A stretch of 51,849 nucleotides of DNA, from positions 1 to 51,849 of the forward strand of contig JAQUUC010000019.1 of the NCBI GenBank assembly GCA_028694105.1. Direction: 5' to 3'. Source of the stretch: Hespellia sp. GTDB taxonomy: Bacteria; Bacillota; Clostridia; Lachnospirales; Lachnospiraceae. Under the pieces are notes generated by a model that was given only the letters and a program-made list of their open reading frames with translations, did not search any database and had not been told where the DNA came from. A program made the position numbers and the translations under genes. Shown here one piece after another: positions 34,518 through 43,634 of the stretch (positions within the stretch are counted from its first letter, which is position 1; every line of letters starts with the position of its first letter).

Positions 34518-35155
34518 TTTTTTGAAAATGAATTATAAAAAGTCATGAAGAAACAGAATGGATAAGATAGTTGACATTTTGAAAATATAGTGCTATAACT
34601 ATTATTAACTTATATGACCAAGGGCGGTTTCCAATAGGAATCCGCTCTTTTTTTACTTTTAAGTGATGACTCGAGATGTCATATAAGTTTACCAATGGTT
34701 GCTGATGCAGTGATTCGTTACCGGTGGTTTTCCCCAAGGACCGCCCTGTATCGATACTCCAATAATATGGATACTGCGGGCAACAAACCTCTCAATGACA
34801 TACCATAACAAGAAGACATGACAATTATTTTGTTGTGTCTTTTTGTTGTGTGCCAAGCATGCAGATAAAGGTGCAGTGGACATGAAACCAATAAAAACGA
34901 GAATGTACGTTCTGCGAGTTTTATTGGACCTTTCTTGGAATAGAATGATTACAGCGGATGAGCGTGCATTATATCTGCTGAAAAAATCGCTGGAAAATGC
35001 AGCAATTGGTTGCGATAACCTTAGATTTGCAGGACTCTTTGAAAACAGATGCTAAATATGAATTGAAAAAAATGCAAGTCTGTGAGAGAATAGCAGATGA
35101 AAGAGTAACTGAGATGTAAAAAGAATTACATTTGTATAAGAAAGGACACGTTCAT
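34518..35155 (+). other. 638-bp intergenic region with inverted repeats
   Basis: Besides the short unit at 34571-34653 it holds the inverted pair AACTTATATGAC (34607-34618)/GTCATATAAGTT (34678-34689), a second pair AGGGCGGT (34621)/ACCGCCCT (34740), and a hairpin AAGACA-TG-ACAA/TTGT-TG-TGTCTT with a following T run (34813-34845). A frame from about 34882 to 35055 (MKPIKTRMYVLRVLL) has no good ribosome binding site and no recognised relative, so I do not call it. The last 100 bp carry the AAAGGA site of the methyltransferase gene. Confidence 0.5.
34571..34653 (+). ncRNA. Short promoter-terminator unit of about 50 nt (candidate small RNA)
   Basis: TTGACA (34571-34576) and TGC-TATAAC (34591-34599), spacing 17, form a strong promoter. 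Only about 20 nt later a hairpin AGGGCGGTTTCC/GGAATCCGCTCT ends in seven Ts (34619-34653). No ORF is present. The expected transcript is about 48 nt, the same length and layout as the unit at 14311-14394. Confidence 0.5.
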
Positions 35156-36016
35156 ATGTGGTTGGCAGACAATTGGAAAGACTATGAAGTGATAGACTCC
35201 TCAAAAGGAGAAAAGCTGGAGAGATGGGGAGATTACATTCTTGTTCGTCCGGACCCGCAGGTTATCTGGGATACACCAAAGACAGAAAAAGGCTGGAAGA
35301 AAATGAATGGTCATTATCACCGCAGCAAAAAAGGCGGTGGTGAGTGGGAATTCTTCAATCTTCCGCAGCAATGGCAGATTCATTATGGAAACCTGACATT
35401 TAATTTGAAACCGTTTAACTTTAAACATACAGGGCTTTTTCCGGAGCAGGCAACGAACTGGGACTGGTTCTCTGAGAAGATTAAGAATGCAGGAAGACCA
35501 ATCAAGGTGCTGAATCTGTTTGCATATACCGGCGGCGCAACGCTGGCGGCGGCAGCAGCGGGAGCACAGGTTACGCATGTGGACGCATCCAAAGGTATGG
35601 TTGGATGGGCGAAAGAGAATGCAGCTTCTTCCGGATTGGCCGATGCACCGATCCGCTGGCTGGTAGATGATTGTGTGAAATTCGTAGAACGTGAAATCCG
35701 CCGCGGAAATCATTATGATGCAATTATCATGGACCCGCCTTCTTATGGAAGAGGACCAAAGGGGGAAATCTGGAAAATTGAGGAGCAGATTCATCCTCTG
35801 ATTCAGCTGTGTACAAAGATATTGTCTGATGATCCGCTGTTCTTCCTTGTGAATTCCTATACAACGGGGCTGGCTCCTGCAGTGCTGACATATATGCTGG
35901 GAACCGAACTGAAGAAGTATAACGGCAGAGTGGATTCGCAGGAAATCGGACTTCCGGTAAGCAGTAATGGACTTGTCCTTCCCTGCGGGGCATCGGGAAG
36001 ATGGGAATCCAAATAA
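35156..36016 (+). CDS. Class I SAM-dependent methyltransferase, RlmI/RlmK-like
   Basis: Methyltransferase of 286 residues. The SAM site is LNLFAYTGGATLAAAAAG with THVDASKGMVGWAKENA after it; the catalytic-type motif IIMDPPSYGRGPKGE is typical of nucleic acid base methyltransferases. It lacks the N-terminal PUA domain of RlmI. rRNA is the likely substrate by family. I start at ATG 35156 (AAAGGA upstream) instead of TTG 35132. It is flanked by terminators, so transcribed alone. Confidence 0.88.
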   Translation: MWLADNWKDYEVIDSSKGEKLERWGDYILVRPDPQVIWDTPKTEKGWKKMNGHYHRSKKGGGEWEFFNLPQQWQIHYGNLTFNLKPFNFKHTGLFPEQATNWDWFSEKIKNAGRPIKVLNLFAYTGGATLAAAAAGAQVTHVDASKGMVGWAKENAASSGLADAPIRWLVDDCVKFVEREIRRGNHYDAIIMDPPSYGRGPKGEIWKIEEQIHPLIQLCTKILSDDPLFFLVNSYTTGLAPAVLTYMLGTELKKYNGRVDSQEIGLPVSSNGLVLPCGASGRWESK

Positions 36017-36033
36017 ATTAAATAAAGCAAACA

Positions 36034-36079
36034 TGGAAACTTTCTAGTATGATTTGAATCATATTAGAAAGTTTTTTTA
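36034..36079 (+). terminator. Terminator after the methyltransferase gene
   Basis: AAACTTTCTAGTATGAT pairs with ATCATATTAGAAAGTTT (one mismatch) around TTGA, followed by Ts. Confidence 0.88.
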
Positions 36080-36096
36080 AAATAAAGTTATGAGTG

Positions 36097-36126
36097 TGAA
36101 ACCTTTTTTAGGAGTTCACGCGTCTA
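36097..36126 (+). promoter_or_regulatory. ECF-type promoter of the sigma factor gene
   Basis: TGAAACCTTTTTT at 36097 and CGTCTAA at 36121 match the -35 (TGAAAC) and -10 (CGTC/CGTA) style of Firmicutes ECF sigma promoters, spacing 18. It lies 50 bp before the sigma gene, which fits autoregulation. Confidence 0.65.
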
Positions 36127-36177
36127 ATAAGTGTAATTAGCTAATCGCAAGCGAAAATATAGAAGAAAGGGGAGAAC

Positions 36178-36705
36178 ATGGAGTATCTAGTAAAGAAAGC
36201 ACAACAGGGTGACCAAGCAGCTTTTACAGAATTAATCAAACAGAATACACAAAGCCTGTATAAAGTGGCACGAAGTTATTTGAACAGTGAAGAGGACATT
36301 GCGGATGCGATACAGGATACAATTTTAGTATGTTTTGAGAAAATACATGGTTTAAAAGAGGCACGTTATTTCAAAACATGGCTGACTCGCATTTTGATCA
36401 ATAAGTGCAATGATATTTTGAAACAAGGAAAAAGGATGGTTGCCGTGGAAGACGTTCCAGAAAAAGTGAATCAGCATTCCTATGAAGATGAACTTGTATT
36501 TGAGGATCTCATGCATTTTTTGGATGACAAATATAGAATTGTGTTAACACTGTATTATGTGGAACGCTTTAAAACTTCTGAGATTGCGCAGATATTAGAA
36601 GTCTCTGAGAACACTGTAAAGACAAGGTTAGTAAGAGGGCGCAAAGAATTTGCATATCATTATTATATTGGGGATGAAAAAATTGTAGGAGGTGGACAAC
36701 TATGA
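36178..36705 (+). CDS. ECF-type RNA polymerase sigma factor
   Basis: Sigma-70 family protein of 175 residues with only regions 2 and 4. Region 2 contains YLNSEEDIADAIQDTILVCFEKI and FKTWLTRILINKCNDI; region 4 contains IVLTLYYVERFKTSEIAQIL and SENTVKTRLVRGRKEF, the HTH that reads the -35 box. The stop overlaps the start of the next gene (ATGA), the normal arrangement of a sigma factor with its membrane anti-sigma. GAAAGGGGAGAAC precedes the ATG. Confidence 0.93.
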   Translation: MEYLVKKAQQGDQAAFTELIKQNTQSLYKVARSYLNSEEDIADAIQDTILVCFEKIHGLKEARYFKTWLTRILINKCNDILKQGKRMVAVEDVPEKVNQHSYEDELVFEDLMHFLDDKYRIVLTLYYVERFKTSEIAQILEVSENTVKTRLVRGRKEFAYHYYIGDEKIVGGGQL

Positions 36706-38315
36706 ATGAGAATCGTATTGATCATGAATTAGAAGAACTGATGAATCAAGAGGTGGAGATACCGGAGGCTATTACGAAAAGAATAGAAGAAACATGTAGA
36801 CAATGTAAAAGGGAAGAGGAAAAAACCGGAGGAAATGTGATACCTATGAAGAAGAGAAGTGTATGGAAAACAGTTGCGGCAGTGGCAGCAGTGTGTGTGA
36901 TCGGGTCAACAGGAGTTATGGCGGCAACAGGAGTTTTCTCGACAAACAAACAGGAAGATGGCAATCAGACAAAATACAATATAGAAGTTGACAAGGAAGC
37001 TATCGCACATGATGTTACAGTTACGCCACAGTATACTGTTCCAGGATATGTTGATGAATTACAAAATGAAGACGATTCATCAGACAATGACCAGCAGGCG
37101 GACGAGGCACATATCAAAGCACTGTTAGAATCAAATCCTGATGCTGATGAACAGGAATTAAGGGAAAACTATCAAGGATACTTAGAAATGCAGACACCAA
37201 CATCTCAATGGTTTTCATATGCCACACGTGATAGTGATGGTAATTTTCAAGGTGGATATAGTGTGAGTGTGTATAATGCTCAGAAATTAGACAACATCAT
37301 GGATAACTGGGAGGGAAGTGTGTTTGAGTATCAAAAAGTGGCAGGCGAAGAGAAAACTTCGATACAGAATCTTGATACACGAATCTTCACATATAAAACA
37401 GAGTCTGGTTGTCCAATGGAGGAGATTTTGATGTTTAATTCTACGGAAGGATTTGTGATTCAAATCTCTTGGGGATTGGACGATAAGACAGTTGTATCAG
37501 AAGACGAAATGAAAAAGGTCGCAGAGGGGCTTCGGATTGATGTATCAGACAAAGAAATATCTTATATGACAGATGAGAAAAGAGAAATTTACAAACGGAT
37601 AGAAGACTTGGAAAATAATATGACGAAGTTAAGCGATGATAGTAGTGACCGTTATGCGGCTGGAATCAGTGCAGATGAAGTGGTGGGTATTGGAGATACA
37701 TTTACTGGAGACACATTATGGGCTGATGCAGGTGCAGGTGATGCAAGTTATACAATTACAGATGTTTCAGTAAAAGATGCTATTTCCAATGAAGAATATG
37801 GAAAGGAACATTACTTTGATTATGATGGAAGCGTAGCGCAGTGGGTGAATGAAGATGGAACATTAAAAGCGCATGACAGATTATGCACACCTTTTGGAAG
37901 TGAAGATTCAACAGAAGAGAATGGCATTCATTCTAAGTATGTAGTTGTAAAGGTGAAAGAGAAAAATCTTGGAAAAGAAACTGCGGATATGGCAATTCCA
38001 TATTTGATGTCATTGGTCAAAGCAGAAGATGGACATTATGCATATCCCGACAAGAATTATTCACCTTATGGGGACTATCGTTTACAGGGGGGAATCGCAG
38101 ATGTGACAACTGCCAATGATGCAATCTATTTTAGTGAAGCAGATAATTATAAAGAAGTGAAGGGCGAAACTGTATGGGGTGAACATTCACTTGCTGCCGG
38201 TGAAGAAAAAGAATATACTGTTATTTATGTTGTAGATGATGATCAATTGTCAAATATGATGCTTACATTTGATTCACTTAAGTTAAAGAGAGAGTTTGTT
38301 GACATTCGTCAATAG
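36702..38315 (+). CDS. Putative membrane anti-sigma factor with large extracellular part
   Basis: Protein of 537 residues coupled to the sigma gene. The N-terminal about 45 residues are cytoplasmic and acidic/helical and would hold the sigma factor. One membrane helix follows (VWKTVAAVAAVCVIGSTGVMAAT, about 51-72, here only named in part), then about 460 extracellular residues with two parts: a DUF4367-like domain (about 160-290) and a second beta-rich domain to the end resembling DUF5643-type modules. The signal is unknown; the big outside part suggests direct sensing of a surface ligand or stress. A terminator follows at 38346. Confidence 0.7.
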   Translation: MNENRIDHELEELMNQEVEIPEAITKRIEETCRQCKREEEKTGGNVIPMKKRSVWKTVAAVAAVCVIGSTGVMAATGVFSTNKQEDGNQTKYNIEVDKEAIAHDVTVTPQYTVPGYVDELQNEDDSSDNDQQADEAHIKALLESNPDADEQELRENYQGYLEMQTPTSQWFSYATRDSDGNFQGGYSVSVYNAQKLDNIMDNWEGSVFEYQKVAGEEKTSIQNLDTRIFTYKTESGCPMEEILMFNSTEGFVIQISWGLDDKTVVSEDEMKKVAEGLRIDVSDKEISYMTDEKREIYKRIEDLENNMTKLSDDSSDRYAAGISADEVVGIGDTFTGDTLWADAGAGDASYTITDVSVKDAISNEEYGKEHYFDYDGSVAQWVNEDGTLKAHDRLCTPFGSEDSTEENGIHSKYVVVKVKEKNLGKETADMAIPYLMSLVKAEDGHYAYPDKNYSPYGDYRLQGGIADVTTANDAIYFSEADNYKEVKGETVWGEHSLAAGEEKEYTVIYVVDDDQLSNMMLTFDSLKLKREFVDIRQ

Positions 38316-38345
38316 AGCTGAAATGTTAGAATAGAAAGTGATCTG

Positions 38346-38383
38346 GAAGGAGGAATCTCATGATTTGAGATTCCTTTTCTTCT
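38346..38383 (+). terminator. Terminator after the anti-sigma gene
   Basis: GGAATCTCA (38352-38360) pairs with TGAGATTCC (38366-38374) around TGATT and is followed by TTTTCTTCT. Confidence 0.9.
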
Positions 38384-38473
38384 ATATAAGCGGGTTTATA
38401 ATGAAACGAAAAGACAAGATATAGTGGAAAAACAAATTGTACTGAAAAAAATACAATATTTCTAAAAAAAACC

Positions 38474-38502
38474 TTGAAATGTTGTTTGGAATCTTATATA
38501 CT
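38474..38502 (+). promoter_or_regulatory. Main promoter of the ribosomal protein superoperon
   Basis: TTGAAA (38474-38479) and TATACT (38497-38502), spacing 17, about 250 bp before rpsJ. Confidence 0.65.
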
Positions 38503-38508
38503 GATAGG

Positions 38509-38750
38509 GCTGTGACATTGATAGCGTAGAAGCGTGAGGTTGCTGCTTAGTAGATTTACTTCTATATTAGCAGGTTTTCCGTGGAGCGAATGTCAAGTTA
38601 GGAAACTGGCGACAAGTCACTGTACGAATCATAACGTCCACCATGAAGAGTGGAAACAACGTGTATGTCACTCACGACACACACGGGAGAGTGTACAGTC
38701 ACCGCTTGTCGTACTGAAGAACATAGTACGAAAAGGAGGCGACTTTTTTT
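38509..38750 (+). ncRNA. Structured 5' leader of the S10 operon
   Basis: A leader of about 240 nt without ORF. CGACAAG (38610-38616) and ACTGTAC (38619-38625) pair with GTACAGT (38693-38699) and CTTGTCG (38705-38711), enclosing smaller hairpins (CCAC/GTGG near 38639-38654, GTGT/ACAC near 38661-38682). CGTACT (38710-38715) can also pair with AGTACG (38725-38730) just before the AAAAGGAGG site; this uses two bases of the long stem, so the two are alternatives. It may be an autogenous control element for a ribosomal protein. The upstream 70 bp from 38316 hold only the anti-sigma terminator. Confidence 0.55.
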
Positions 38751-39068
38751 ATGGCAAGTCAAGTAATGAGAATCACATTGAAAGCATATGATCACCAATT
38801 GGTAGATGCATCTGCAAAGAAAATCATCGAAACTGTAAAGAAGAACGGAGCACAAGTGAGTGGTCCAGTACCACTTCCAACTAAGAAGGAAGTAGTAACA
38901 ATCTTAAGAGCGGTACACAAGTACAAAGACTCTAGAGAGCAGTTCGAACAGAGAACTCATAAGAGACTCATTGATATCATGACACCAACACAGAAAACAG
39001 TTGATGCATTATCTAGATTAGAGATGCCAGCTGGTGTTTACATCGATATCAAAATGAAGAATAAATAA
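38751..39068 (+). CDS. rpsJ: 30S ribosomal protein S10
   Basis: Protein of 105 residues, normal for S10, which joins the head of the small subunit and also links NusG/NusB antitermination to the ribosome. Typical segments are [30 protein letters not shown] and [30 protein letters not shown] followed by seven Ts leads to the ATG. It is the first gene of the superoperon. Confidence 0.97.
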   Translation: MASQVMRITLKAYDHQLVDASAKKIIETVKKNGAQVSGPVPLPTKKEVVTILRAVHKYKDSREQFEQRTHKRLIDIMTPTQKTVDALSRLEMPAGVYIDIKMKNK

Positions 39069-39173
39069 TTCTTCCTTATGAGAAGCAACACATTAATCAA
39101 AACAGTAAGTATCCTAGATGTAGGATGATCACAGAACATCGTGATCCGCTGTATATTACAGGAGGTAGTAATA

Positions 39174-39854
39174 ATGAAGAAAGCTATTTTAGCTACAAAA
39201 GTCGGAATGACTCAGATCTTCAATGAAGATGGAATGTTAATTCCGGTAACAGTCCTTCAGGCTGGTCCTTGTGTAGTCACACAGGTTAAGACGGTCGAGA
39301 ATGACGGTTACAGCGCAGTACAGGTTGGTTTTGTTGACAAGAAAGACAAAATTGTTAACACAGACAAAGCCGGTAAAAAAGAAATTGCACATAGAAATGG
39401 TGTGACAAAAGCTGAAAAGGGACACTTTGATAAAGCAGGTGTTTCAGGAAAGAGATTTGTAAAAGAGTTCAAGCTTGAGAATGCTGAGGAATATACACTG
39501 GCTCAGGAAATCAAAGCAGACATCTTTGAAGCAGGCGACAAAGTCGATGCAACAGCTGTCTCAAAAGGTAAAGGATTTCAGGGTGCTATTAAGCGTCACA
39601 ATCAAAGCCGTGGACCAATGACACATGGTTCTAAATTCCATCGTCATGCAGGTTCGAATGGTTCTGCATCAGATCCAAGTAAAGTATTCAAAGGCAAGAA
39701 GATGCCGGGACACATGGGAAGCAAACAAATCACAGTTCAGAATCTTGAAATTGTTCGAGTAGATGCTGACAAGAACTTACTCTTAGTTAAGGGTGCAGTA
39801 CCTGGACCTAAGAAATCTTTAGTAACAATTAAAGAAACAGTAAAGGCAATCTAG
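39174..39854 (+). CDS. rplC: 50S ribosomal protein L3
   Basis: Protein of 226 residues that starts assembly of the large subunit and reaches toward the peptidyl transferase centre. It begins [16 protein letters not shown], and the conserved [20 protein letters not shown] loop carries the Gln region that is methylated in some bacteria. ATG 39174 follows ACAGGAGGTAGT; the open frame back to 39141 has no site. The 105-bp gap after rpsJ shows no repeat element or terminator. Confidence 0.97.
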   Translation: MKKAILATKVGMTQIFNEDGMLIPVTVLQAGPCVVTQVKTVENDGYSAVQVGFVDKKDKIVNTDKAGKKEIAHRNGVTKAEKGHFDKAGVSGKRFVKEFKLENAEEYTLAQEIKADIFEAGDKVDATAVSKGKGFQGAIKRHNQSRGPMTHGSKFHRHAGSNGSASDPSKVFKGKKMPGHMGSKQITVQNLEIVRVDADKNLLLVKGAVPGPKKSLVTIKETVKAI

Positions 39855-39881
39855 TCTTACTAAGAAAGGAGGAACACACAG

Positions 39882-40502
39882 ATGGCAAATGTATCTGTTT
39901 ACAATATCGAAGGTAAAGAAGTTGGAAGCATGGAATTAAATGATGCAATCTTTGGCGTAGAAGTCAACGATCATTTAGTACACATGGCAGTAGTAAACCA
40001 GCTTGCAAATAATCGTCAGGGAACACAGAAAGCGAAGACTCGCTCAGAAGTATCCGGCGGTGGAAGAAAGCCATGGAGACAGAAAGGAACCGGACATGCA
40101 AGACAGGGTTCTACAAGATCTCCTCAGTGGACAGGCGGTGGAGTTGTATTCGCTCCAACACCGAGAGACTATTCTTTCAAATTAAACAAAAAAGAGAAAA
40201 GAGCTGCTCTCAAATCAGTTCTCACTTCTAAAGTAGAAGAGAAGAAGTTCATCGTAATTGACGAAATCAAATTTGATGAAATCAAAACAAAGAACTTCCA
40301 GAATGTATTAAACAACTTAGAGGTATCTAAAGCACTGGTAGTATTAGAAAACGACAACAAGAATGCAGAGATTTCTGCAAGAAACATCGCTGATGTGAAA
40401 GTTGCTAAATCAAATACAATCAACGTATACGATATCTTAAAATACAACACAGTTATTACAACAAAGGCTGCTGTTGCAAATATTGAGGAGGTGTACGCAT
40501 AA
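39882..40502 (+). CDS. rplD: 50S ribosomal protein L4
   Basis: Protein of 206 residues. The internal loop that lines the exit tunnel is seen as GTQKAKTRSEVSGGGRKPWRQ and GHARQGSTRSPQWTGGG, the site where macrolide resistance changes occur in other species. In E. coli L4 also represses this operon; whether that holds here is unknown. AAGGAGGAAC precedes the ATG. Its stop overlaps the rplW start (TAATG). Confidence 0.97.
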   Translation: MANVSVYNIEGKEVGSMELNDAIFGVEVNDHLVHMAVVNQLANNRQGTQKAKTRSEVSGGGRKPWRQKGTGHARQGSTRSPQWTGGGVVFAPTPRDYSFKLNKKEKRAALKSVLTSKVEEKKFIVIDEIKFDEIKTKNFQNVLNNLEVSKALVVLENDNKNAEISARNIADVKVAKSNTINVYDILKYNTVITTKAAVANIEEVYA

Positions 40503-40801
40503 TGGCAAATATACAGTATTATGATGTAATCCTTAAACCAGTCGTAACAGAAAAGACTATGGAGCTTATGGCAGACAAGAAATACACTTTCTTAGTTCAC
40601 ACAGAAGCTACAAAGAATCAGATCAAAGAAGCTGTTGAGAAAATGTTCGAAGGAACAAAGGTAAAAGGTGTTAATACAATGAATCTTGAGGGTAAAAACA
40701 AGAGACGTGGAATGACAACCGGTAAGACAGCTAAGACAAAGAAAGCTATCGTTCAGTTAACGGAAGACAGCAAAGAAATCGAAATCTTTGAAGGATTGTA
40801 A
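40502..40801 (+). CDS. rplW: 50S ribosomal protein L23
   Basis: Protein of 99 residues, sited at the tunnel exit where trigger factor and the signal recognition particle dock. Typical segments are ILKPVVTEKTMELM and TNQIKEAVEKMF-like sequence (NQIKEAVEKMFEGTKVKGVNTM). The TAATG overlap with rplD and GAGGAGGTG upstream give coupled translation. The first intergenic repeat copy begins three bases after the stop. Confidence 0.97.
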   Translation: MANIQYYDVILKPVVTEKTMELMADKKYTFLVHTEATKNQIKEAVEKMFEGTKVKGVNTMNLEGKNKRRGMTTGKTAKTKKAIVQLTEDSKEIEIFEGL

Positions 40802-40803
40802 AC

Positions 40804-40901
40804 CTAGAATACTTAGCGAGGTATTATCGAGCTTAGTATGAAGGTTGTTCGAAGAAACTTGATGAGGTATTTTACGAATCTAGTGAATCGAACTTCCTTA
40901 G
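40804..40901 (+). repeat. Intergenic structured repeat, copy A (rplW-rplB)
   Basis: It begins CTAGAATACTTAG right after the rplW stop. Hairpin I (40810-40838): TACT-T-AGC-GA-GG...TC-GA-GCT-T-AGTA. A linker with AAGGTTGTTCGAAG follows. Hairpin II (40858-40883): CT-T-GAT-GA...GA-ATC-T-AG. The tail is GAACTTCCTTAG. Compared with other copies the paired triplets change together (AGC/GCT, GAT/ATC). The remaining 60 bp to rplB hold only its CGAAAGGAGTG site. Confidence 0.85.
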
Positions 40902-40961
40902 TAACTATAATAATACGGAATGAAACCGTGAGAATAAACAATAACGAAAGGAGTGATCATA

Positions 40962-41804
40962 ATGGGAATTAAAACATATCGCCCATATACACCTTCCAGA
41001 AGACAGATGACAGGTTCTGATTTTTCAGAAATCACTAAAACTACTCCAGAGAAATCTTTATTAGATTCTAAGAGCAGAACAGCCGGTCGTAATAATCAAG
41101 GTAAAATCACTGTAAGACACCGCGGAGGCGGAGCAAAGAGAAAATATAGAATTATCGACTTTAAGAGAAAGAAAGATGGTGTTCCGGCAACTGTAATCGG
41201 TATCGAGTACGATCCAAACAGAACAGCCAACATCGCACTTATCGCATATGCTGATGGTGAAAAGGCATATATCCTTGCACCAGAAGGATTAACAGACGGA
41301 ATGACAGTTATGAACGGTTCCGGAGCTGAAGTTAAAGTAGGTAACTGCTTACCTTTATCTGAGATTCCAGTAGGTACTCAGATCCATAATATTGAGTTAT
41401 ATCCTGGAAAAGGCGGACAGATGGTTCGTTCAGCAGGTAACAGTGCTCAGTTAATGGCGAAAGAAGGAAAATACGCAACACTTAGATTACCATCAGGAGA
41501 AATGAGAATGGTTCCAATCATCTGTAGAGCATCTATCGGTGTAGTTGGAAATGGAGATCACAACCTGATCAACATCGGTAAAGCTGGTCGTACACGTCAC
41601 ATGGGATTCAGACCTACAGTACGTGGTTCTGTAATGAATCCAAACGATCATCCACACGGTGGTGGAGAAGGTAAGACTGGTATTGGCCGTCCGGGTCCAT
41701 GTACACCTTGGGGCAAACCGGCACTTGGTCTTAAGACTCGTAAGAAACATAAACAGTCTAATAAGATGATCGTTAGAAGAAGAGATGGTAAGGGTATCAA
41801 ATAA
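40962..41804 (+). CDS. rplB: 50S ribosomal protein L2
   Basis: Protein of 280 residues, one of the most conserved proteins of the large subunit, needed for subunit joining and the peptidyl transferase centre. It begins [30 protein letters not shown] and the C-terminal [13 protein letters not shown] loop with the conserved His are present. ATG 40962 follows GAAAGGAGTG; the upstream ATA ATC codons in the open frame are not used. Confidence 0.97.
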   Translation: MGIKTYRPYTPSRRQMTGSDFSEITKTTPEKSLLDSKSRTAGRNNQGKITVRHRGGGAKRKYRIIDFKRKKDGVPATVIGIEYDPNRTANIALIAYADGEKAYILAPEGLTDGMTVMNGSGAEVKVGNCLPLSEIPVGTQIHNIELYPGKGGQMVRSAGNSAQLMAKEGKYATLRLPSGEMRMVPIICRASIGVVGNGDHNLINIGKAGRTRHMGFRPTVRGSVMNPNDHPHGGGEGKTGIGRPGPCTPWGKPALGLKTRKKHKQSNKMIVRRRDGKGIK

Positions 41805-41830
41805 ATCAGTATACAAGGAGGTTAGAACCT

Positions 41831-42112
41831 ATGGCTCGCTCACTTAAAAAAGGACCATTTGCAGATGAAAGCTTACTGAAAAAAGTAGACGCTATGAATG
41901 CTGCAGATGATAAATCAGTTATTAAGACATGGTCTCGTCGTTCTACAATCTTCCCTAGTTTCGTTGGACACACAATTGCTGTCCACGACGGAAGAAAACA
42001 TGTACCTGTATATGTTACAGAGGACATGGTTGGACACAAACTCGGAGAGTTTGTTGCAACAAGAACTTACAGAGGACATGGAAAAGACGAAAAGAAATCA
42101 AAGGTTAGATAA
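41831..42112 (+). CDS. rpsS: 30S ribosomal protein S19
   Basis: Protein of 93 residues in the head of the small subunit, where it contacts S13 and the A-site finger. Typical sequence: [39 protein letters not shown] and [27 protein letters not shown] precedes the ATG. Confidence 0.97.
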   Translation: MARSLKKGPFADESLLKKVDAMNAADDKSVIKTWSRRSTIFPSFVGHTIAVHDGRKHVPVYVTEDMVGHKLGEFVATRTYRGHGKDEKKSKVR

Positions 42113-42139
42113 TACAATATTTGAAAGGAGGATTCATCC

Positions 42140-42526
42140 ATGGCAAAAGGACATAGATCCCAAATCAAGAGAGAAAGAAATGCTGTTAAAGATACAAGAC
42201 CATCAGCAAAGATTTCTTATGCTAGAATCTCAGTACAGAAAGCATGCTTCGTATTAGATGCTATCAGAGGTAAGGATGTACAGACAGCACTTGGTATTTT
42301 AGCTTATAATCCAAGATATGCTTCAAGTGTAATAGAGAAATTATTAAAATCAGCAATTGCAAATGCTGAGAACAACAACGGTATGAATGTTGAGAACCTT
42401 TATATTGAAGAGTGTTACGCAAATAAGGGACCAACAATGAAGAGAATTAAACCAAGAGCACAGGGTAGAGCTTACAGAATCGAAAAGAGAATGAGCCATA
42501 TCACTGTAGTGCTTAATGAAAGATAA
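42140..42526 (+). CDS. rplV: 50S ribosomal protein L22
   Basis: Protein of 128 residues whose beta hairpin lines the exit tunnel. The conserved parts are [36 protein letters not shown] and the hairpin [18 protein letters not shown], in which macrolide-resistance changes arise elsewhere; no odd change is obvious. GAAAGGAGGATTC precedes the ATG. Confidence 0.97.
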   Translation: MAKGHRSQIKRERNAVKDTRPSAKISYARISVQKACFVLDAIRGKDVQTALGILAYNPRYASSVIEKLLKSAIANAENNNGMNVENLYIEECYANKGPTMKRIKPRAQGRAYRIEKRMSHITVVLNER

Positions 42527-42537
42527 GGAGGGACATA

Positions 42538-43194
42538 ATGGGACAGAAAGTTAATCCTCATGGAATAAGAGTCGGCATTATTAAAGACTGGGATTCTAAA
42601 TGGTATGCTGAGAAAGACTTTGCAGACTACTTAGTAGAAGACCATGAAATCAGAACATTTCTTAAAAAGAAATTATACAGCGCCGGTGTTTCAAAGATTG
42701 AAATCGAAAGAGCATCAGATCGCGTTAAAATTATCATTTACACAGCAAAACCTGGTGTTGTAATTGGTAAGGGTGGTTCAGAGATCGAGAAAGTGAAAGC
42801 TGAACTTGCACAGTACACAGATAAGAAATTAGTTGTAGATATCAAAGAAATCAAACGTCCAGACAAAGATGCTCAGTTAGTGGCTGAAAACATCGCAACA
42901 CAGCTGGAAAACCGTATTTCTTTCAGACGTGCAATGAAATCCTGCATGTCAAGAACAATGAAATCAGGAGCACTTGGTGTTAAGACACAGGTTTCCGGAC
43001 GTGTAGGCGGGGCTGATATGGCTCGTACAGAGTTCTACAGCGAAGGAACCATTCCACTTCAGACATTAAGAGCTGACATCGATTATGGATTCGCTGAAGC
43101 TAACACAACTTACGGTAAAGTTGGTGTTAAGGTATGGATTTATAAAGGCGAAGTTCTTCCAACTAAAGCAACTAAGGAAGGGAGCGATAGATAA
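42538..43194 (+). CDS. rpsC: 30S ribosomal protein S3
   Basis: Protein of 218 residues at the mRNA entry side, with mRNA helicase function together with S4 and S5. The KH domain loop reads [14 protein letters not shown], and it begins [27 protein letters not shown] sits in the 11-bp gap after rplV. Confidence 0.97.
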   Translation: MGQKVNPHGIRVGIIKDWDSKWYAEKDFADYLVEDHEIRTFLKKKLYSAGVSKIEIERASDRVKIIIYTAKPGVVIGKGGSEIEKVKAELAQYTDKKLVVDIKEIKRPDKDAQLVAENIATQLENRISFRRAMKSCMSRTMKSGALGVKTQVSGRVGGADMARTEFYSEGTIPLQTLRADIDYGFAEANTTYGKVGVKVWIYKGEVLPTKATKEGSDR

Positions 43195-43196
43195 TT

Positions 43197-43634
43197 ATGT
43201 TAATGCCAAAAAGAGTAAAACGTAGAAAGCAATTCCGTGGATCTATGAAGGGAAAAGCCCTCAGAGGAAACACGATTTCAAATGGTGAATATGGTATCGT
43301 TGCAACAGAACCTTGTTGGATTCGTTCAAACCAGATTGAAGCAGCCCGTGTTGCCATGACTCGTTACATTAAGCGTGGTGGCCAGGTTTGGATTAAAATA
43401 TTCCCAGATAAACCAGTAACACACAAACCTCTTGAAACTCGAATGGGTAAAGGAAAAGGTGCTTTGGAATATTGGGTAGCAGTAGTGAAACCGGGACGTG
43501 TGATGTTCGAAATCGCAGGCGTTCCAGAAGAGATTGCTAAAGAAGCCTTACGTCTTGCGATGCACAAGTTACCTTGTAAGTGCAAGATCGTTTCTAAAGC
43601 TCAGTTAGAAGGCGGTGATAACAGTGAAAATTAA
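43197..43634 (+). CDS. rplP: 50S ribosomal protein L16
   Basis: Protein of 145 residues near the A site of the large subunit. [30 protein letters not shown]-like sequence ([17 protein letters not shown]) and [11 protein letters not shown] are diagnostic. It starts two bases after rpsC and its 3' end overlaps the rpmC start by 11 bp. Confidence 0.97.
   Translation: MLMPKRVKRRKQFRGSMKGKALRGNTISNGEYGIVATEPCWIRSNQIEAARVAMTRYIKRGGQVWIKIFPDKPVTHKPLETRMGKGKGALEYWVAVVKPGRVMFEIAGVPEEIAKEALRLAMHKLPCKCKIVSKAQLEGGDNSEN

Noticed and set aside
34882-35055. Possible 57-codon gene MKPIKTRMYVLRVLL...
   Set aside because: Only a weak GGTG before the ATG, no recognised relative and a terminator-like hairpin just upstream; too little support.
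35201-36034. Minus-strand ORF of 277 codons opposite the methyltransferase gene
   Set aside because: The plus-strand gene has clear SAM and DPPSYG motifs; the reverse frame has a Cys/Arg-rich composition without any known fold.
38740-38750. Seven Ts before the rpsJ start, seen as a possible terminator
   Set aside because: No stable stem directly precedes the T run; it lies between the ribosome binding site and the ATG.
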